This document shows, piece after piece, positions 4,800 through 6,038 of a stretch of DNA of 6,038 bases. The translations under genes were made by a program, and so were the position numbers. The notes beneath the pieces were generated by a model, which ran no database searches, was not told the DNA's origin, and saw only the letters and a list, made by a program, of their open reading frames with translations. The DNA is from Brevundimonas sp. GTDB lineage: Bacteria > Pseudomonadota > Alphaproteobacteria > Caulobacterales > Caulobacteraceae. The stretch covers positions 1 to 6,038 of the forward strand of contig JALAGW010000341.1 of the NCBI GenBank assembly GCA_022712235.1, given 5' to 3'. Every line of letters starts with the position of its first letter. Position 1 is the stretch's first letter.

Positions 4800-4961
4800 T
4801 TAGCTGACCCATCCGTGCGTTGGGCACGTGATGTCATGGAGCAGTGCTCCGGCGTCGATGAGCAGGTTCAAGCTCGTGGCCATAGCCAGCGCGGCGATGG
4901 ACAGGGCCAGTATCGTCAATTGAACGGAAATGCGGTGCGAAGCTGAGGGGGCTTTCATCAT
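4800..4961 (-). CDS. probable 53-residue single-helix membrane protein
   Basis: This short open frame begins with two Met codons (4961 and 4958), preceded by a weak purine-rich site (CGGAAC) five to eight bases upstream. The product starts MMKAPSASHR and has a strongly hydrophobic span at about residues 14-36 (LTILALSIAALAMATSLNLL), then a short tail with one Cys (C46) and a Trp. A basic start followed by a long hydrophobic run suggests either a single transmembrane helix or an uncleaved signal anchor. It lies 29 bases after the DUF465 stop on the same strand, so it could be the last gene of that cluster. I do not recognise the family. It occupies most of the 204-base gap between the cyclase gene and the DUF465 gene. 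It may be spurious, as only composition and layout support it. Confidence 0.45.
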   Translation of the reverse strand: MMKAPSASHRISVQLTILALSIAALAMATSLNLLIDAGALLHDITCPTHGWVS

Positions 4962-4990
4962 TTCTGTTCCGTTTCTTTGGCTCGATCAGA

Positions 4991-5215
4991 TCAGGCGATG
5001 ATGTCGGGCAGGATGCGGTCTTCGATCTTCACGATCTCGTCGCGCAGGGCCAGCTTCTTGCGTTTCAGGCGGGCGATCCGCAGCTGATCGGGGAGCGGCA
5101 TGTGGCCGAGCGCCTCGATCGAGGCGTCGAGGTCGGCGTGTTCCTGCTGAAGCGCCTTGAGCGCATCGCGAAGCTGCTGGTCCTCGTCGGACAGGAAAGG
5201 TTGGTCGTCGTTCAT
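4991..5215 (-). CDS. DUF465 / YdcH-like small coiled-coil protein
   Basis: This 74-residue, highly charged helical protein matches DUF465 (YdcH family). It forms two helices: residues 8-37, rich in Glu, Gln, Asp and Leu, and 43-66, which hold the family core QLRIARLKRKKLALRDEI (44-61). A short turn with Met-Pro-Leu-Pro separates them, suggesting an antiparallel helical hairpin. No enzymatic residues are visible and the cellular role of the family is unknown. The ATG at 5215 has only a G-rich GGGGCGAG upstream as a possible ribosome-binding site, with TTATAAG (5243-5237) slightly further up as a possible -10. It follows the TIGR02444 gene by 39 bases on the same strand. From memory, DUF465 genes are frequent neighbours of purE in Alphaproteobacteria, which fits this location. 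Confidence 0.88.
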   Translation of the reverse strand: MNDDQPFLSDEDQQLRDALKALQQEHADLDASIEALGHMPLPDQLRIARLKRKKLALRDEIVKIEDRILPDIIA

Positions 5216-5254
5216 GGCTCGCCCCGGAAGCCCCTTCTTATAACCGACCGGCCG

Positions 5255-5722
5255 TCAGGCGGGAAGGCGATCCGCCAGGGTCGTCAGCGCCGGACGCGGC
5301 ACGACGCGGGCCCAGAGTTTCGCCGTCTCGGCCAGGCCGTCGATGGCGCGGCGCGGCGCGCCCGACGGCGCGGGGGCGAGGGCTTCAAGCTCCAGCATCA
5401 GGCGGCGTTCGGCGTCCAACTCCAGCGCCTTGACCTGCTGGCGCAGGGCCTCGCGGTGGTCATGGTCGACGTCGGGAATGGGCGCCTTCAGCGTGCGGCG
5501 CACGGCGCGCAGGGGGGCGACGACGACGGTGTCATAGGCGCGGGCGGCGTCACAGGCGGCCTCGATCGTCTCCTCGTCCGGGCGACGACCAGTGACGGCG
5601 ACCCAGGCGGCCCAGAGCAGCAGGGGCACGTTCTGCTCGTTGTGATCCTGCAGGCTCAGGCAGGCCTCGGCCACGCCGGGGGCGTCATAGGCCGCGACGG
5701 CCCAGGTCCACAGCTCGCTCAT
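5255..5722 (-). CDS. TIGR02444 / DUF2390 family protein
   Basis: This 155-residue protein matches the TIGR02444 (DUF2390) family. The N-terminal third carries the recognisable pattern: LWTWAVAAYDAPGVAEACLS (4-23) followed by LQD (24-26), then NVPLLLWAAW (31-40). The rest is helical, with an Arg/Glu/Leu-rich stretch around residues 88-115 and an Ala-rich C-terminus. Function is unknown; it is presumably cytoplasmic, as no signal peptide or convincing membrane helix is seen. Its ATG (5722-5720) overlaps the ubiX TGA (5721-5719) as ATGA, so translation is probably coupled to ubiX, and GGAAGG lies nine bases before the start inside ubiX. The tight link suggests, but does not prove, a role near flavin prenyltransferase or ubiquinone synthesis. 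Confidence 0.85.
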   Translation of the reverse strand: MSELWTWAVAAYDAPGVAEACLSLQDHNEQNVPLLLWAAWVAVTGRRPDEETIEAACDAARAYDTVVVAPLRAVRRTLKAPIPDVDHDHREALRQQVKALELDAERRLMLELEALAPAPSGAPRRAIDGLAETAKLWARVVPRPALTTLADRLPA

Positions 5723-6038
5723 GTATTCAGGCCTTCCCAGCGGCGCACGGCCGACCAGTCCAGACCGAACAGGTCCAGCGCCCGGCCGACCGACTGGTCC
5801 ACCATATCGGCGATGCTCGTCGGCTTGGCGTAGAAGGCGGGCAGGGGCGGGGCGATGGTCGCGCCCATCTCGGCCAGGGACGTCATGGTGCGCAGGTGGC
5901 CCAGGTGCAGCGGCGTCTCGCGCACCATCAGCACCAGGGGACGGCGTTCCTTCAGCACCACGTCGGCGGCGCGGGTCAGCAGGGTCGAGGTCACGCCGGT
6001 GGCGATCTCGCTCATGGTCCGCACCGAGCAGGGGGCCA
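5719..6038 (-). CDS. ubiX: flavin prenyltransferase UbiX, C-terminal part
   Basis: UbiX joins dimethylallyl phosphate to FMN to make prenylated FMN, the cofactor of the decarboxylase UbiD in ubiquinone synthesis. The last 105 residues are present; the N-terminal half lies beyond the right edge. The visible part begins APCSVRTMSEIATG, the conserved Pro-Cys-Ser-x-x-Thr motif, and continues with LLTRAADVVLKERR, then LVLMVRETPLHLGHL, which holds the catalytic Arg-Glu pair. PPLPAFYAKP with its conserved Tyr follows, then VGRALDLFGLD near the end. The frame stays open to the window edge (last full codon at 6036-6034), so GTG 6024 and ATG 6015 are internal codons, not starts. No damage is seen in the visible part. 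The stop overlaps the TIGR02444 start by four bases. Together with the COQ9 gene at 1292 it makes a second ubiquinone-related locus in the window. Confidence 0.95.
   Translation of the reverse strand, partial: APCSVRTMSEIATGVTSTLLTRAADVVLKERRPLVLMVRETPLHLGHLRTMTSLAEMGATIAPPLPAFYAKPTSIADMVDQSVGRALDLFGLDWSAVRRWEGLNT

Noticed and set aside
5246..5256. GACCGGCCGTC palindrome between the TIGR02444 and DUF465 genes as a terminator or operator
   Set aside because: The stem is too short, has no loop of useful size and no T-run, and it lies within a probable same-strand gene cluster.
5263..5279. 17-base exact match to part of the left repeat (2002-2018)
   Set aside because: At 5263-5279 it codes for the end of the TIGR02444 protein and lacks the palindrome and repeat ends, so it is probably chance in GC-rich sequence.

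Overview
This is a GC-rich chromosomal window. It looks like core genome of an alphaproteobacterium, most likely in the Caulobacterales and perhaps Brevundimonas. The reasons are the type of S21 protein, the rpsU/COQ9 divergent pair, a COQ9-family protein, purE-purK beside a YdcH-like DUF465 gene, and heavy GC bias at third codon positions. The genus is an inference from remembered homologues, not a search.

Layout. The left end holds the C-terminal part of an ABC-2 type permease (2-409, +) and a small three-helix membrane protein (488-772, +). A strong hairpin terminator (800-831) separates these from rpsU (860-1102, -), which appears to start at a CTG codon behind a strong Shine-Dalgarno. 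Divergent from rpsU is a COQ9-family ubiquinone gene (1292-1960, +), possibly read from a leaderless transcript. Next comes the most unusual stretch: a DUF559 (Vsr-like) endonuclease gene (2076-2429, +) flanked by two inverted copies of a ~72 bp palindrome-containing repeat (1963-2033 and 2436-2507). Together they form a ~545 bp cassette set exactly between the stop codons of the convergent genes coq9 and purK.

Right half. purE-purK (4084 to 2509, -) form a tight two-gene operon for the AIR-to-CAIR steps of purine synthesis; purK starts with TTG. Divergent from purE is a small soluble diguanylate cyclase with a coiled-coil N-terminus and an intact I-site (4211-4786, +, TTG start). The minus strand then carries a probable 53-residue single-helix membrane protein (4961-4800), a DUF465/YdcH-like protein (5215-4991), a TIGR02444/DUF2390 protein (5722-5255) and the C-terminal part of UbiX flavin prenyltransferase (6038-5719). 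The TIGR02444 start overlaps the ubiX stop by four bases.

How the genes fit together. Most of the window is housekeeping: translation (rpsU), ubiquinone (COQ9 and ubiX, at opposite ends), and purines (purE/purK). The c-di-GMP enzyme adds a signalling element. The DUF559 cassette is the only part that looks acquired or mobile, and it is the best candidate for an undescribed element: a single-nuclease unit bounded by REP-like inverted repeats. No tRNA, rRNA, CRISPR array or classical insertion sequence is visible, and no stretch over 300 bases lacks a gene.
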